From Aralia elata (lineage: Eukaryota > Streptophyta > Magnoliopsida > Apiales > Araliaceae): 64,000 bases of DNA. This document shows, piece by piece, positions 1-12,862 of this stretch (position 1 is the first letter of the stretch; the number at the start of each line of letters is the position of its first letter). The notes beneath the pieces are model-generated. The model had not been told where the DNA came from and ran no database searches. It was given only the letters and a program-made list of their open reading frames with translations. The stretch lies in the NCBI GenBank assembly GCA_034770075.1, contig CM068382.1:12170685-12234684 (forward strand), read 5' to 3'. Position numbers and translations under genes: made by a program.

Positions 1-29
1 AACATCTCTTGTTGTAGTAAGGTTAAGTA

Positions 30-1287
30 GTTGAAAATGAATGGGTTCAAGAGTCACGATTGTCATGTATTTATGTAGAAATTGATGTCAATTGTATTTC
101 ATGAGATGCTACCCAAGAAAGTTATAGATGTGGAGGTTTCAATTGTTACGTACGGAGGAAAAGCTTGTCAACTTCTGCTCTTTACATTTTGAAGCTTTTG
201 TCTCAACAAAGTATAAAGATTTAAGTCGGAATGAGGTTTCTGCTAAACTCCCATCTCATGACGATGAGTTAGCTATATTCACAGATCCAGCTAAACCATT
301 TAGCTATGAGATGAGGAGTTTCTTGAGTAACAAAGATTTAAAGATTGTGCCTTTGTACATGTTTCTCAATTGTCTCGAAGTATCGTCATACATAAAATGA
401 GTATAAATTTTTATTTTAAAGATTGCAATATTTAAATGCGCATAAAGTATTAAATTGTTACTTGTTCTTATTTTTTCAGTTTATTCGAAGATGAAGCGTA
501 TGCTGATAACCCAAGGTTAGTACTGTTGGAAGCATTAACAACAGAAAATTTTTAACAATGGTTTAAAAGAATGGTTGTAGAAGAGACCATTTATAAACAT
601 TTTAGAGATGTTATTCATGGTCCCTTCAACCTCATAAGTTCATTCCCTGGATGCATTGTGAATGGGTACAGATTCAAAGTTGATGACTTGATAGAAATGA
701 CATCCGTTAATTCTAGCGTTGTCATGTTAGGAAGTTGTTACCAAGATTCTGAGTCAAATTATTATGGAGGTTTAGAAGAAGTAGTTGTGCTCAATTATCC
801 TAGGGGCAAGAAGGTAGTTACATTTCTGTGTCATTGGTTTGATATTAATAAGAGCATTATCGCTGGCCATAATAAAATCATCACAGTAGACGTAAAGTCA
901 AAGCTGTAGTCGAATGACGTATTCGTGTTAGCCAGGTAAGCGACTCAAGTGTACTATGCACCAAATATTGTCAATTCTTGAAGCCCTTGATATATAATTG
1001 TCACAACGAAGACTAGGACATTTGATGGTATGAGTATAACTAAACCTAATGAGGCGTCGCAAGAAAATTTTAGCAACCCCAGCTGTATACTGATAAACGA
1101 TGAAGAGTTGCAAAATAATGGTATCGTTGACGTACCCGATAACATAGAAAGTGAAGAAGACATGGTTGTTAATGACTATATCGTCGTTGAAGAAGATAGT
1201 GACGAAGAAATTGATGAGAAAGAGGAAGAGAGAAAATCAAAGATAGTGGTCGTGATAACGATTCTGACGGGTTTGATGACGTAGAAT
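30..1287 (+). pseudogene. TNP2-like CACTA transposase, C-terminal part (DUF4218/DUF4216-like), broken
   Basis: This is the C-terminal part of the transposase that would cut and move the element in the nucleus. Around 35-60 the phrase NGFKSHDCHVFM matches the conserved start of the DUF4218-like region and is followed by an in-frame TAG. Positions 128-400 continue it, ending in NCLEVSSYIK, a hallmark just before an intron. Positions 571-909 give a DUF4216-like block (IVNGYRFKVDD ... VVTFLCHWFD). Positions 1030-1287 encode a very acidic tail. The catalytic core is outside the window. Stops and frame breaks make it non-functional. The same acidic tail occurs in CACTA-2 at about 58579-58720. Confidence 0.75.
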
Positions 1288-1425
1288 AAAATATGTTTCT
1301 TATTTTAATATGTGTCAAATTCTTTATGTATGTTTTATATATATTTCGCATTATTAACAACACTTATTATTGTAACTCGATCTAATTTCATATAATATTT
1401 GGGTTTTTCAGTATACTACATATTT

Positions 1426-3465
1426 ATGGCACGACATAGTGGTAATGGTGACTGCAGTAGTGGTTGTTTACGTTCCGCAGAGGGTAGTCAAGACGGATCT
1501 TCCTCATCATCTAGTAAGTAAATATAATTTTATTTTTAATTTTCGCATCTTTGGTTTACTTTCATAGATAGTGGTCATAATATCAATTGTATATTACTTT
1601 TACAGATAGTGGTCGTCGACATCACCGGTCGATGAACTTAGGTTTATTTGGACGTAAACGGCAGAGCGACATTTCTGCTTGGTAACAGTTGGCTCTGTTC
1701 AGTATATCCCATACATAATAATTATCTTTTAATAATATTTAATTTGATAGCACAACATATAATTGACTAATTAAATTTTTATTATAGTATCTTATACTAA
1801 TGTGCCAAGAATATGTTGCATTCCATATGTTTCTCTTTTCTCCCCCCGGATGCATGTGTTTTGGGCAGTTCGAGCAGTATAATCCCTCTTTCATGAGTCG
1901 TGTGCTGGTCGAGTGGTACGTAAATTAAATTTACACAACTTAAAATGTTTAAGTAGGTATAAGTTTCATCAATATTTTTGTTAATATATCACGTTTTTTT
2001 ATAGACTTATTATAGATATGAGGAAGGCGTTACTGAGGCGAAGGGAGATGTCATTATTAGGGCCCATGTAGCAAAAAACTAATAAGGCTTAGTATACGAG
2101 TTAAGATAGATGGTTACCCTGGCTATTCAGTCCGAGCCCGAGACTACCCTTCGTGATCATCAGCCCGAACATATACTTGATGCTACTTAGGGTGCGATGT
2201 GCACTTACTAGGATGGCGAGCCTTTCAAGAACAAGTCCGAGAAGATGAAGAAGAATCACAACTAGCTTAGGGTAGTACATACCACTAGCTCCTAGTCATT
2301 TGAGGAGGTTAAGAAGGTATGTATGTGTTTTTAGTTTTTAGTATAAAAGTGATTTATTATTAGTTACTAATTAAAATAATTTATGAATGTATATATTAGG
2401 TCATGAATACACAGTTAGGCTGAGCTCCTATGATGGTTAAGTTTTCGGATAGAACTCATACGCCCAAGGACTTTATGACTATTTTTACTGCAGCAACAGC
2501 TATATGGGTAGTAGTTGCTTTAGTCCTGTAGTTGAAATATTTGATAATTAATTCATTTAAATAACTAACATGTAGATAATAAATACTTATAGGATCGTTT
2601 TAAGAAGCTACGAGACCAACATATAGCTGAGTTAGAGGCTGCTAGGGGAGATCCTAAGAAGATAGATTCCATTGTCCCTCTCCTCGAAATCTAGTTATCG
2701 GAGAATGATGAGATGATGCTTTGGGTCGCGTCTCAAGATCCCCGTACTAGTACAACCGTACGGTATTGAGTGCTAGGTGAGCCGAGAGTACCGACATATA
2801 CCCTACTTGGAGGTATATTTTTTTATTATAACTTTAGTTCTTTCGTATGTTATTTAATTTCAAAATGATCTGTTATGTTGTTTTTTTTAGCACCTAGCCA
2901 GGGTCAATGTCTGAGACCAACTGTGAAACCTCTTATACGGGCGCTTACTTGGATGATGCCATATTCTAGAGGGTTATGACACGGGTGATGGAGGTTCTCG
3001 GTACCTGTCCGATCTTCCGCCAGCAGGTATTGCTTACCCGTGGGCGCTTGTATCAGCTTGTTTAAGACGTCGCAGCTGGGATCACTGCTGAAAGTACGGG
3101 GATCCCACAAAAGCAGTTCGCCACCACACACAACGAGATCATACGGATGGTGGTTACCCTACTTTTGGAGGCTTTTGGCCCACTGCTACGTCAGCTTGAG
3201 CCTACTTAGGTATCCTATTTATTTTAAGTTGTATATTCCACTTGTTCATTATCATTTATTTGTTTTCTTTAATTCTTATTTATGTTTACTAATAGTTGTT
3301 ATTTGTAATTGTATCAACAGGGTGGCGATGCCGAACACGGTGGCGAGGACGGCCAGGATCGGGATGCTGCTGATGATTTTTATACACCGAAACAATGGCG
3401 TCGACCCGACCCATTCAATGATTCCCCACATACCAGCGGTAGTACTAGCCGTAGGTTGTATATAT
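1426..3465 (+). pseudogene. Second CACTA gene, Ptta/En/Spm 'plant transposase' type, multi-exon and broken
   Basis: An ATG at 1426 begins a Ser/Gly-rich exon that runs into a GT splice site near 1515. Later exon-like blocks lie at about 1605-1682, 1795-1915, 2010-2330, 2400-2530, 2594-2815 and 2890-3210, separated by AT-rich intron-like stretches. The block at 2050-2270 ends DGEPFKNKSEKMKKNHN, the 'YW..PEFK.KSEKNKKNR' signature of this family. Compared with the minus-strand copy at 57600-57827, two Trp codons (near 2188 and 2209) have become TAG. The product is presumed to bind the element's subterminal repeats (family inference). It cannot encode a full protein. Confidence 0.65.
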
Positions 3466-3689
3466 AGATTAGATATACATTGTAGTTAGTTTCATTTTAT
3501 ATTTTTATTATATTTGGTTTTATTGTAGATTAGATGTACATTGTAGTTAGTTTATGTTGTAAATTTTATTCCGGCCTAGATGTACATTGTAGTTAGTTAT
3601 TTTACGTTATAAAATATTTGTTTGATATTTAAATTTATTCTCGTTAGATTGTTGTTGATTATATATTGTTGTTGGTTGATTGCGTTGTT

Positions 3690-4160
3690 AGGATATGAAT
3701 GTTATTTTGTTGGGAAAACTAATTGAAAAGAGGTACATGTACAAAATTGTGGATTAAAATCCTGGATTTTTAAAAATAAAATTATTTTTTTAAAAAAATT
3801 TAGTTAATATCGACTGAATATTAATATTTTGTCAGAAATATAACCTCCACAAAATTAATATTATATTGACACGTGAAATTTTAATTCCGATGGAATTTGG
3901 GTGTTTCTAATGGAAATTTCGTCGGAAATAACCCTTTAGATTTGAATGCTGCGTTGATACGTGGTAGTATAATTTCGACCAAAAATTCTATCAAAAATTA
4001 ATTATGTCGGAATTATATTATTTCCAACGCAAAGTTTGTCGGAATTAAGTCCGTCAGAATTATTTATTCTCGACGAAAATTCCAACAAAATTAATCCCAA
4101 CTTACGTATTTCAGACAGATTTTTTAGTCGAAAATAACTTAGTTTCAACGAAATAAAGGT
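3690..4160 (+). repeat. CACTA-1 3' subterminal region with TTCCGTCGGAAT-like repeats
   Basis: The stretch holds many direct and inverted variants of TTTCGTCGGAAATAA and TTCCGACGAAATT (e.g. near 3890, 3927, 4030, 4055). Equivalent repeats occur at 60940-61190 in CACTA-2. In this class such repeats are binding sites for the element's own accessory protein. No coding potential is seen. Confidence 0.6.
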
Positions 4161-4169
4161 AGTTCCATC

Positions 4170-6720
4170 TGTCTAGCCAAAACAAATGGCATCGACGCTC
4201 TTCTTAAACAGTTCATGCATAATTGTGAAAGCTTCAACAATTTATGTCATATTATAGCTTGAACACTGGTGCAAATACTAAAGATTTACATAAGTAAGGA
4301 AATTCACGCAATCGTATAGGCATTGTGTAAATTAGAACTTTAGAACATCAATAATATTCATAAGAAACTTGCTCAACACAAGGGTTAGACAAGGGTTAAG
4401 AAACTTGCCTTAAGCGCTTGCTACTACTTGACGTTAATCGTCCTTCAAAAGTCCTACACATTTAAGTACATATCCACATACCAATTAGCCACATAATTGA
4501 TGCCAAATATTGGTTTACATTACTCTATAATGTTTCATTCTAATTAGAAACATAATATCAAACAAGGTTACACACACTTGATACGATGTTACGACGTTTG
4601 CACAACGCACGCCCGATTTGCCTCATATGCATAAGTTTAGCATGCGCATACACTTGTCTAATTCATCATTGATTAATGCTAAGAGTCATTATAAACCATA
4701 ATGTACAAGTTTTAGAACTTAAAACAATAACTTTTAGCGTTGGAAGCATTACACGTTATATATGTGCATGTACGACGCCCTCTTTTTGCTTCCTAATGCA
4801 TAATAGTCCTAAAAATGATCATTTTAGAAATTGATCTAAGATGAAATTATCAATTCTAAATAATGGAAATTGTAGGTCTACTTCTTAGCTTTCCGGATCA
4901 TCTTGAATCATCCTATTTGGAGTTCGTATGAGAAAGTTAAGTCAATTTTATTAAAGGAGGTCAGAATTGCAAAACTGGAACACAGGGAGCTCGCCCCGGT
5001 GAGAATCCTAGGCCAAAAAAGCTCGTCCCGGCGAAGAGTCCCTTGGATGACTCGATTTCATTCTACCAGCAAGATCTGTTTTGACACACAAACTTCAAAA
5101 TTTCATAACTTCTTCGTTATAAGTTGGAATTAGGTCGTTCCGGAGGCCATGGAAAACTTATAACATGAACTACAAAACTCTCATGGATTCATAATCTTAT
5201 AGACTCTTTAATAAATCAAAATAGTGGCTCCAAAGAGCCTAGTCCAACTAGTTTTCAGCGAAACTCAGAGTTAGGCCAATTCATTCTTCCTCTTTGTGTC
5301 TTAGCTATTATACAACAAGTCAATATGACTTAACACATGCTTCTATTACTAAGCTAAGCAACATAACATCATTTCATCAATTAATCAACACCTAGTTCTC
5401 AAGTTCTTAGACAAATTCTTCTTTTGGGCATTAAATCAAATGGTTGGTGGGCATGAGTTAGAAACTCATATTGCAGTAGAGTTTAATTATGCTCTAGTCC
5501 AAATTTTTAATTGAAATCATTTCCTACATACCTCTGAGCACACAGCAACAATGCTTAACCATCTAACACAACTAATACATAGTTTACAGCTTCATTAATA
5601 CACATGAATTGTCCATAACAGTCCATTAATGTCCTTTCTTGATTCGTTATGCATAGGTTCTGATTTCCCATTCTTTGTTCCACTTTTACATCTCATTAAC
5701 AAGGTTTCTACAGAGTTAATAACATTTATACATGTTCATGAACCAACTAAGCAAAATCAGCCACATAACTCCAATCAAGCAATCAAAGCAAAACTAGGAA
5801 CTTGGAAATATTATGGAAATAAGCTAGGCTCTATATTGCTTACCTCTTGGAGCTAGGGTGTTAGATGAATTAATGACAGCTGCTACAATACTCCTTCTTC
5901 TTCCTCAATTCACCCGTATACTCTCATATCACTCAAATTTTCGGTTTCTAACTTGGCACAATTGAAAGGAATGAAAGGCTATGCAATTGAGGAGTATTTA
6001 TAGATGGAAGATCAGCTCTTTGGAGGTGATGGAGGAGCTGAGCATGCTCTCCCAGAGCAGCTCCCCATGAATAGGAGAGTGAGCTTTGCTCCTCTCCATG
6101 CTCGGGTACTCCCTCTCCCTTATCCCCATTTGTTCTTCCTCCATTTCCCTCTACCAAATGCAGATTTTTGCTCCTTCCCATGCTCTTCCACCGCCTTCCC
6201 TTGATTCTCTTCTCCTCTCTTCATTCTCATTCTCCCGTACTCTTCTCCTTCCTTCAAAACCCATCTGCTGATTTCTATTACCCATTTTCCTCATGGGTCA
6301 TGGGTTGTTGGTCATGAGTTGTGGGTTTGGGTCATGGACTTGGTCCATAGGTTTTGGGCTTCAATTTGGGCCACTCTTAGACTTCTAATTTAATTCCAAT
6401 TGGGCTTCTATAAAATCCCACACTTGGATAATTAACTCTTCGCATTAATATTTTGACGAAATTAATAAAAGTTGAAAAATCAAAAAAGGCGTTTTTGGCG
6501 CGAATAATGCCCACGTAAATAGTACTCGCGCGAATAGTATTTTAGAGTTATTCCTCGAAATCATTTATTAAATTTTCATGAAATAACAACACTTAAAAAA
6601 ATTATCACATACACATCATATGTAGTAATAAAACCTTCAAACACATAACACAGAATAATATTAATAAAAGTTTAATTTATTCAATAAAATTCATAGGCTC
6701 GAATTACAAAGCTATCCACT
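4170..6720 (-). repeat. Probable old gypsy-type LTR or LTR-like remnant, minus orientation
   Basis: No open frame has protein similarity I recognise. On the minus strand a TATA box (CTATAAATACTCC, plus positions 5991-6003) is followed by a leader and an AG|GTAAGC splice-donor-like site near 5843-5850. The long AT-rich remainder resembles the U5 side of long plant gypsy LTRs. It sits between CACTA-1 and the truncated 5' edge of Athila-1, so both outer boundaries are approximate. The sequence does not match the LTRs of the other elements in this window. It could also be several older fragments. Confidence 0.35.
5991..6003 (-). promoter_or_regulatory. TATA box of the LTR-like remnant
   Basis: Reads CTATAAATACTCC on the minus strand, within the LTR-like segment at 4170-6720. 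A pyrimidine-rich, transcript-leader-like stretch follows downstream on that strand. Assigned by sequence match only. Confidence 0.4.
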
Positions 6721-6724
6721 ATTC

Positions 6725-8640
6725 GTGGTCGTTATAATGAAACCACAAGGAGTGACTGAAGAACAGATAAAGCTTAGAGCTTTTCCATTCTCACTAGCAG
6801 ACTTAGCAAAATACTGGTTGTACTACCTACCTTCAGGATCAATCCAAACCTGGAATGACATGAAGAAGCTATTCTTGGAAAAGTACTTCCCTGCTTCAAG
6901 AGTGGCTAACATCAGGATGGAGATATGTGGCATCAGGCAGTTCAATGGAAAAACTTTGTATGCGTATTGGGAAAGGTTTAAGAAGTTGTGTTCTAGTTGT
7001 CCACCTCACCAGATTGATGATCAACATCTAATCCAATACTTCTATGATGGATTGTTGCCCATGGACAGAAACATGATTGATGCAACAAGTGAAAGAGCCT
7101 TAGTTGACAAGACACCAGAAGCTGCTAAAAACCTAATTGCAAACATGGCTGCAAACTCTCAATAGTATAGTACTAGGATGAATCATGCACCAACAAGAGT
7201 AAATGAGATGAGCACATATAAGCATGATCAACAAATTTCTGAATTGACTGCTATTGTTAGACAATTGGCTGTAGGGAATATGTCAGCAGTAAAAACTTGT
7301 GGGATTTGTTTGTTATCTGGCCATACCACTGATTTATGCCCAACATTGCAAGATGATAAGACTATGCAATAAGCCAATGCAATGGAGAACTATCAGACAC
7401 AACCTCAGAGAAGATATGATCCCTTTTCAAACACATACAATCCAGGATGAAGGGATCATCCTAATCTCAGTTATGGAGGCAATAGACCACCTGCACCACC
7501 TGTTTTCCCCAATAGACAAAAAGGTTTCTAACCAGCTCCACAACAGTACCAACCTAGACAAACAACACCTGCCAACCCTGGGATATCACTGTAGAACATG
7601 TTCAAAGCCTTTATAACTCAATAACAGCAGTTCCAGAAAGAAACAAGAACTTCAATCAACGATCTTAGGAACCAAATGGGTCAACTGACTACCACAGTTA
7701 GGAGATTAGACTCTCAAGGCTCAGGAAAACTGCCCTCTCAAACAGTTATGAATCCAAGGCAGAATGCAAATGCCATTACACTAAGGAATGGGAAAGAGCT
7801 GGAAGTGCTTAAAGTTACTACTGAGTTTGAAGAAAAGAAGAACAAGGAGACTGAAATACCTAAGGTAACCTTTAACCCTGCTATTTTAATCAAGACTAAT
7901 GTTTTACCTTTTTCACCTGGAAATCACAGGACTTCAAAGAAGGATGAGCAACAAAAAGAGATCCTTGAGACCTTCAGGAAGGTGGAAGTCAATATACCTT
8001 TGTTAGATGCAATCAAACAGGTACTAAGATATGCTAAATTTTTGATGGAGTTGTGCACTAATAAAAGGAAATTAAAAAATGGTGAAAGAGTCACTGTTTA
8101 AGAGAATATATCAGTAGTGCTTCAAAGGAAAATTCCCCATAAATACAAGGATCCAGGCTTGTTCACCATTCCATGCAGGATAGGTAACACCAGGTTAAAA
8201 AAAGCTATGCTAGATATAGGAGCTTCAATCAATGTCATGCCATTATCTATATTTGCTTCCTTAAATCTAGGGCCTTTAAAACAGATTGGTGTTATTATTC
8301 AACTTGTTGATAGGACTAACACTTACCTTGAAGGGGTAATTGAAAATGTTTTAGTGTAGGTGAATGAGCTAATATTTCCTGTAGATTTTTACATTGGGAA
8401 CATGAAGGATGATTCATCTCCAAACCCTGCTCACATCTTATTAGGGAGGCCATTCTTGAAGACTACCAGGACTATGATTGATGTGCATAATGGAATCTTG
8501 ACTATAAAGTTTGATGGAGAAAAGATCTAATTCAACATATATGAATCCATGAGGTACCCCAGTGACATCAATCCAATTTATACTATTGATATTATTGATT
8601 CTCTAATACAGGATTCTTTTAATCAAGTGCAAAGGATAAC
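6725..8640 (+). pseudogene. Athila-1 gag and protease region, broken
   Basis: The first block (6725-7165) is the middle of the retrotransposon gag domain, which forms the capsid. It corresponds to roughly residue 130 onward of the Athila-2 polyprotein, so the gag N-terminus is lost. A CX2C-type zinc knuckle (CGICLLSGHTTDLC) lies at about 7298-7340. Positions 7676-8100 and 8117-8640 continue the same frame into the aspartic protease, whose active-site phrase here reads LDIGASINVMP (about 8208-8243). Stops interrupt at 7163, 7370, 7448, 7529, 7622, 8099, 8357 and near 8528. Not functional. Confidence 0.8.
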
Positions 8641-8664
8641 TTCAAGATTGCAATTACCAACAGC

Positions 8665-10360
8665 TTGGAGTTAGACAAAGAAGAAGAAATTGAACAGACT
8701 CAGGAGTTGAAGGAGACTGTGGCTGTTTTACATTCATTACCACAAGTTTTAGACAGGTATACAACCCATTCTATTCAATTATCTGTTTCTCATCAAAAAT
8801 TGCCACCTTCTGTTATACAAGCCCCTACATTAGAACTCAAACCATTGCCAACCCATCTGAAGTATGCTTACTTGGGAAAAGATGACACACTGTCAGTGAT
8901 TATTGCCAACAATTTAACAAAAGTACAGGAAGAGAAGCTACTGAGAATCCTTAGGGATCATGTAACAGTCTTTGGTTGGACCATTGTAGATATAAAAGGT
9001 ATCAGTCCTGCTATGTGTATGCATAGGATTCTATTAGAAGAAGGAGCCAAGCCTACTAGAGAAGCCCAAAGAAGACTGAACCCACCCATGATAGAGGTAG
9101 TAAAGAAAGAAGTACTGAAATTGCTTGATGCAAGTATTATATATCCAATTTCAGACAACCAATGGGTGAGCCCAGTCTAGATAGTTCCAAAGAAATTTGG
9201 AATTACAATTGTCCAAAATGACAATAATGAGTTGGTGCCAACTAGAATACAAACAAGCTGGAGAGTGTGTATCGATTATAGGAAGTTAAATGCAGTTACT
9301 AGAAAAGATCATTTCCCTCTTCCCTTTATTGATCAAATGTTAGAAATATTGGCTGGCCATACTTACTATTGCTTTCTAGATGGATTTTCATGTTACTACC
9401 AAATTGTGATAGCTCCAAGATCAAGACAAAACCACCTTTACATGCCCCTTTGGTACATTTGCCTACAGAAGAATGTCCTTTGGACTTTATAATGCCCCAG
9501 GTACCTTCCAAAGATACATGGTAAGTTTGTTTTCTGATCTTTTAGAAAATTGTATTGAAGTTTTTATGGATGACTTCACAATTCATGGTGATTCTTTGGA
9601 TGCATATCTTAATAATTTGACTAAAGTGCTTGATAGATGCTTAAAAACTAATCTTGTACTAAACTGGGAAAAATATCATTTTATGGTAGAGCAAGGGATA
9701 ATACTTGGCCATGTTGTTTCTTCTAGAGGTTGAGAAGTTGATAAAACCAAAGTGGAAATTATTGTTGCATGACCTTACCCTACAAAAGTGCAGGAGATTC
9801 GTTCTTTTCTTGGACATGTAGGTTTCTACTGGAGGTTTACCAAGGACTTCTCCAAGATAGCTTTGCCTTTGTGTAAGTTGCTATAGAAAGATGTGGAGTT
9901 CCAATTTACTGAAGAATGTAAGAAGGCTCTTGATAAACTGAAGGAATTATTGACCTCTGCACCTGTGATCCAACTACCAAACTGGAAACTACCATTTGAG
10001 ATCATGTATGATGTAAGCAACTATGTAGTAGGAGCTATTTTGGGCCAAAGAGTGAATAAAGTTATCCATGTCATTTACTATGCTTCCAGGACTCTTAATA
10101 CTGCTTAAATAAACTACTCTACGACTGAGAAAGAATTGTTATCAGTTATTTTTGTTTTGAATAAATTTAGATCTTATTTATTTGGAACTAAAGTAGTAGT
10201 TTATTTTAATCATGCTGCTCTCAGGTATCTCTTGACCAAGAAGGACTCAAAGCCAAGAATTATAAGATGGATTCTGCTGCTACAAGAATTTGATTTGGAG
10301 ATTAAAGATAAGAAATGAGCATAAAACTAAGTTATAGATCACTTGAGCAGACTAATGAGG
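8665..10360 (+). pseudogene. Athila-1 reverse transcriptase and RNase H, broken
   Basis: This part copies element RNA into DNA and degrades the RNA template. Positions 8665-9180 hold the linker and start of RT (KGISPAMCMHRILLEEGAKP). Positions 9232-9733 contain the palm, with a frameshift near 9415, and the catalytic FMDDF motif at about 9567-9581. Positions 9893-10318 carry RNase H (STTEKELL ... RIIRWILLLQEFDLEIKD). The residue pair TDH of the intact relative reads FNH here, so a catalytic Asp is changed as well. Stops at 9178, 9884, 10106 and 10316 break the frame. Confidence 0.82.
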
Positions 10361-11728
10361 GATGAGGAGGCACTCCCACTACATGATTCTTTTTCAGATG
10401 AGCACTTATTTGCAATCACTAAGGAAAGGCCCTAGTATGCTGACATTGTAAATTACTTAGCAAGTTCACATGTTCCTAGCAAATTCTTTAGACATCAGAA
10501 AGATAAGCTTAGAAGTGATGCAAAGTATTATGTCTGGGATGACCCACACTTATGGAAATTTTGTAGTGATCAGGTTGTTAGAAGATGTGTCTCTAATAGT
10601 GAATTTCATTCCATTCTACCTTTTTGTCATTCATATGCTTGTGGAGGTCATTTTGGACCAAAAAGAATAACTCACAAGGTTTTAGAGTTTGGTTTTTATT
10701 GGCCTACTATTTTTAAAGACTCTTATGTGTTTTGTAAATCATGTGTAAATTGTCAAAAGACAGGTAACATTTCACAAAGAAATCAAATGTCCTAAACTCC
10801 TATTCTAATTGTTAAAATTTTTGATATATGGGGTATTGATTTTATGGGTCCCTTTCCTGTTTCTTTTGGTAATGTTTATATTCTTTTGGCTGTCGATTAT
10901 GTTTCAATTGGGTGGAAGCTAAAGTCACCAGGATTGATGACTCTAAAGTTGTTGCAGATTTTGTCAAATCTAATATCTTTAACAGGTTTGGAATTCCAAG
11001 AGCTATTATTAGTGATAAAGGAACTCACTTCTGCAATAGGGTGTTAGCAGCATTGTTTAAAAAGTATAATATGCTACACAGAGTCTCTACATCCTATCAT
11101 CTTCAAAGTAATGGCCAAGCTGAGGTATCTAACAGGGAAATCAACTCCATTTTGGAAAAAGTAGTCAACCCAAATAGAAAAGACTAGAGTCTTAGGTTAG
11201 AAGATGCACTCTGGGCCTACAAAACTGCATATAAAACACCTATATGTATGTCACCTTTTAGATTGGTGTTTGGTAAACCCTATCACCTACCTGTAGAACT
11301 TAAGCACAAAGTTTTTTTGGGCAATCAAGCACTGTAACATGAAGATGGATGAAGCTGGGGAGTATAGGAAGCTACAATTGCAAGAGCTTGAGGAGTTAAA
11401 GAATGAATCATATGAAAGCTATAGAATTTATAAGGAAAAGACCAAAGCCTTTCATGATAAGCAAATTTTAAGGAAGACTTTCACCGTTGGACAAAAAGTT
11501 CTCCTTTTCAATTCAAGGCTAAAGTTGTTTCCAGGTAAACTACGTTCTAGATGGGAATATCCTTTTGTGATTACTAATGTTTTTCCTTATGGTGCAGTTG
11601 ATATTCACAATCCAAGAATAGGGAAAATTTTCAAAATTAATGGACACAGGTTGAAACCCTTTTATGAAGGCTATGAGGCACATGTGGAGTTACTGGATTT
11701 GATGGATCCAGTTTATGGAGATTGAGAG
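10361..11728 (+). pseudogene. Athila-1 integrase, broken
   Basis: Integrase joins the cDNA to chromosomal DNA. The N-terminal zinc-binding segment is degraded (about 10590-10780). The catalytic core starts with GIDFMGPF near 10831 and continues, after a frame change near 10905, as RFGIPRAIISDKGTHFCNR and NGQAEVSNREI (10980-11145), keeping the DD35E pattern. A TAG at 11185 replaces a Trp codon present in Athila-2. The C-terminal part (11339-11725, VLLFNSRLKLFPGKLRSRW) is an open 128-residue frame ending at TGA 11726. Not functional as a whole. Confidence 0.82.
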
Positions 11729-12344
11729 AGGAGGGATGTCAAGCCAATGACAATAAACAAGGGCAGCTGCATAGGAGGCACCCCATGATATCAGATTTGA
11801 TTTTCTATCCCTTTACTTTTTATTTTTAGTTGCATGTTAGTTAGTTACTTTCTTCTTTGCATGATTGTCTTACATTAGAGACAATGTAAGGTTTGAGTGT
11901 GGGGGAGGGATTTAGGTTTAGTATTTTTATGCTTAGAATATGCTAATATGTGGAATATATGTGTTAAATAAGAAAAAAAATTCAAAAATTTGATTCTACG
12001 ATTGTTACCCTACGATCGTAGTGTTCTGCTAAGTTTTTTAAGGTTGAAATCGTAGAGTGAGTATTGATGCTTATTTGCAGAATTTGATTTGATGCCTTGT
12101 TAACTAATGAATGATGATGACTTAGTTAGGATCCATAAGCTGATTTTGAATTTGAATTACTTTGCATAAATACTTGAGTATGAGATACATGATTATTTGA
12201 CTGAGTTATTTGTGGGATTATACTTTGTGCACTGATCTTATGATTTAAGATTTGTTAAGCTGCTTATGTTGTATACAAAACCTTGTGGAAGAAAAATATT
12301 GAAAAAATTATGAAAAATTGTAAAATGAAAAAAATGCAGATGTT

Positions 12345-12493
12345 GAGAAGGAGCGTAAAACGCACTCACTCATAAACACAAGAGCGAGATGGAGCGTAAA
12401 ATGTACTCGCAGAAAAGCAAATATGTGAGATGGAGCATAAAATGCACTCACTTAAAAAAATGTAAAAGATGAAATGGAGCATAAAATGCATTC
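12345..12493 (+). repeat. Four-copy array of a 23-bp GGAGCGTAAAACGCACTC-containing motif
   Basis: Copies start at 12345, 12386, 12427 and 12471 (spacing 41, 41, 44 bp). Each has the core GGAGCRTAAAAYGYAYTC preceded by GAGAT or a close variant, an imperfect palindrome (GAGCGT / ACGCACTC). Three reverse-oriented copies are found at 21998-22099 at the corresponding place in Athila-2, whose coding sequence is clearly diverged, so the motif is conserved between elements. Confidence 0.85.
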
Positions 12494-12850
12494 ACCTAAG
12501 GAAGTGAAAATCACATGTTCTGATGGTTGAAAAGAATTGCAGGATAATCGGGCTTTGAGTTATGAGTCAGTGTGCACAGTTGTTGTTCCATGATAGCTAA
12601 GCTGGGTATTTGTGTTGATCATATAATAGATATTTGTGTGGGTATTCTGATTTAGATGATGTTTTGTGGGAATAACAAGGTTGTTGAGAATTGATTGATG
12701 AGGTGTTGGTCAAGTTTCTGTAATAAGTATGGGTATTTACTGCTGATTGAATTAAATTCAAAACTTTTGATAGTTTAGTTGGATGGAGATTTTGTTTAAT
12801 TTTGAGTGTGATGTGCATTCAGTTTACATAAGGACACGTAAAAAGCTAAG

Positions 12851-12862
12851 TGTGGGAGAATT
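12851..12862 (+). promoter_or_regulatory. Polypurine tract of Athila-1
   Basis: TGTGGGAGAATT lies directly before the LTR start TGATAGG at 12863. A purine run immediately upstream of the 3' LTR primes plus-strand DNA synthesis in LTR elements. Confidence 0.7.

Larger units (their letters stand above)
1..4160 (+). mobile_element. CACTA-1: 3' portion of a decayed En/Spm-type DNA transposon
   Basis: The segment carries the C-terminal part of a TNP2-like transposase, then a second gene of the plant Ptta/En/Spm type, then a terminal region rich in TTCCGTCGGAAT-like subterminal repeats (about 3800-4160). Gene order and subterminal repeats are typical of plant CACTA elements. The 5' end lies left of the window. 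A clean 3' CACTA terminus is not visible, so the right boundary is approximate. A second copy, on the minus strand at about 56240-61203, shares the gene order and much of the sequence and keeps a readable CACTATAAG end, which supports the class. Both copies have many stop codons. Confidence 0.8.
11729..12862 (+). other. Athila-1 non-coding 3' segment with two purine tracts
   Basis: No gene is seen. A purine-rich GAGTGTGGGGGAGGG tract lies at 11896-11910. Palindromic CTACGATCGTAG copies lie at 11996-12052. The GGAGCGTAAAACGCACTC array is at 12345-12493. The segment ends with a second purine tract (12851-12862) abutting the LTR, the expected plus-strand priming site. Athila-2 has a protein-coding gene at the equivalent place; here it is absent. 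Confidence 0.6.
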
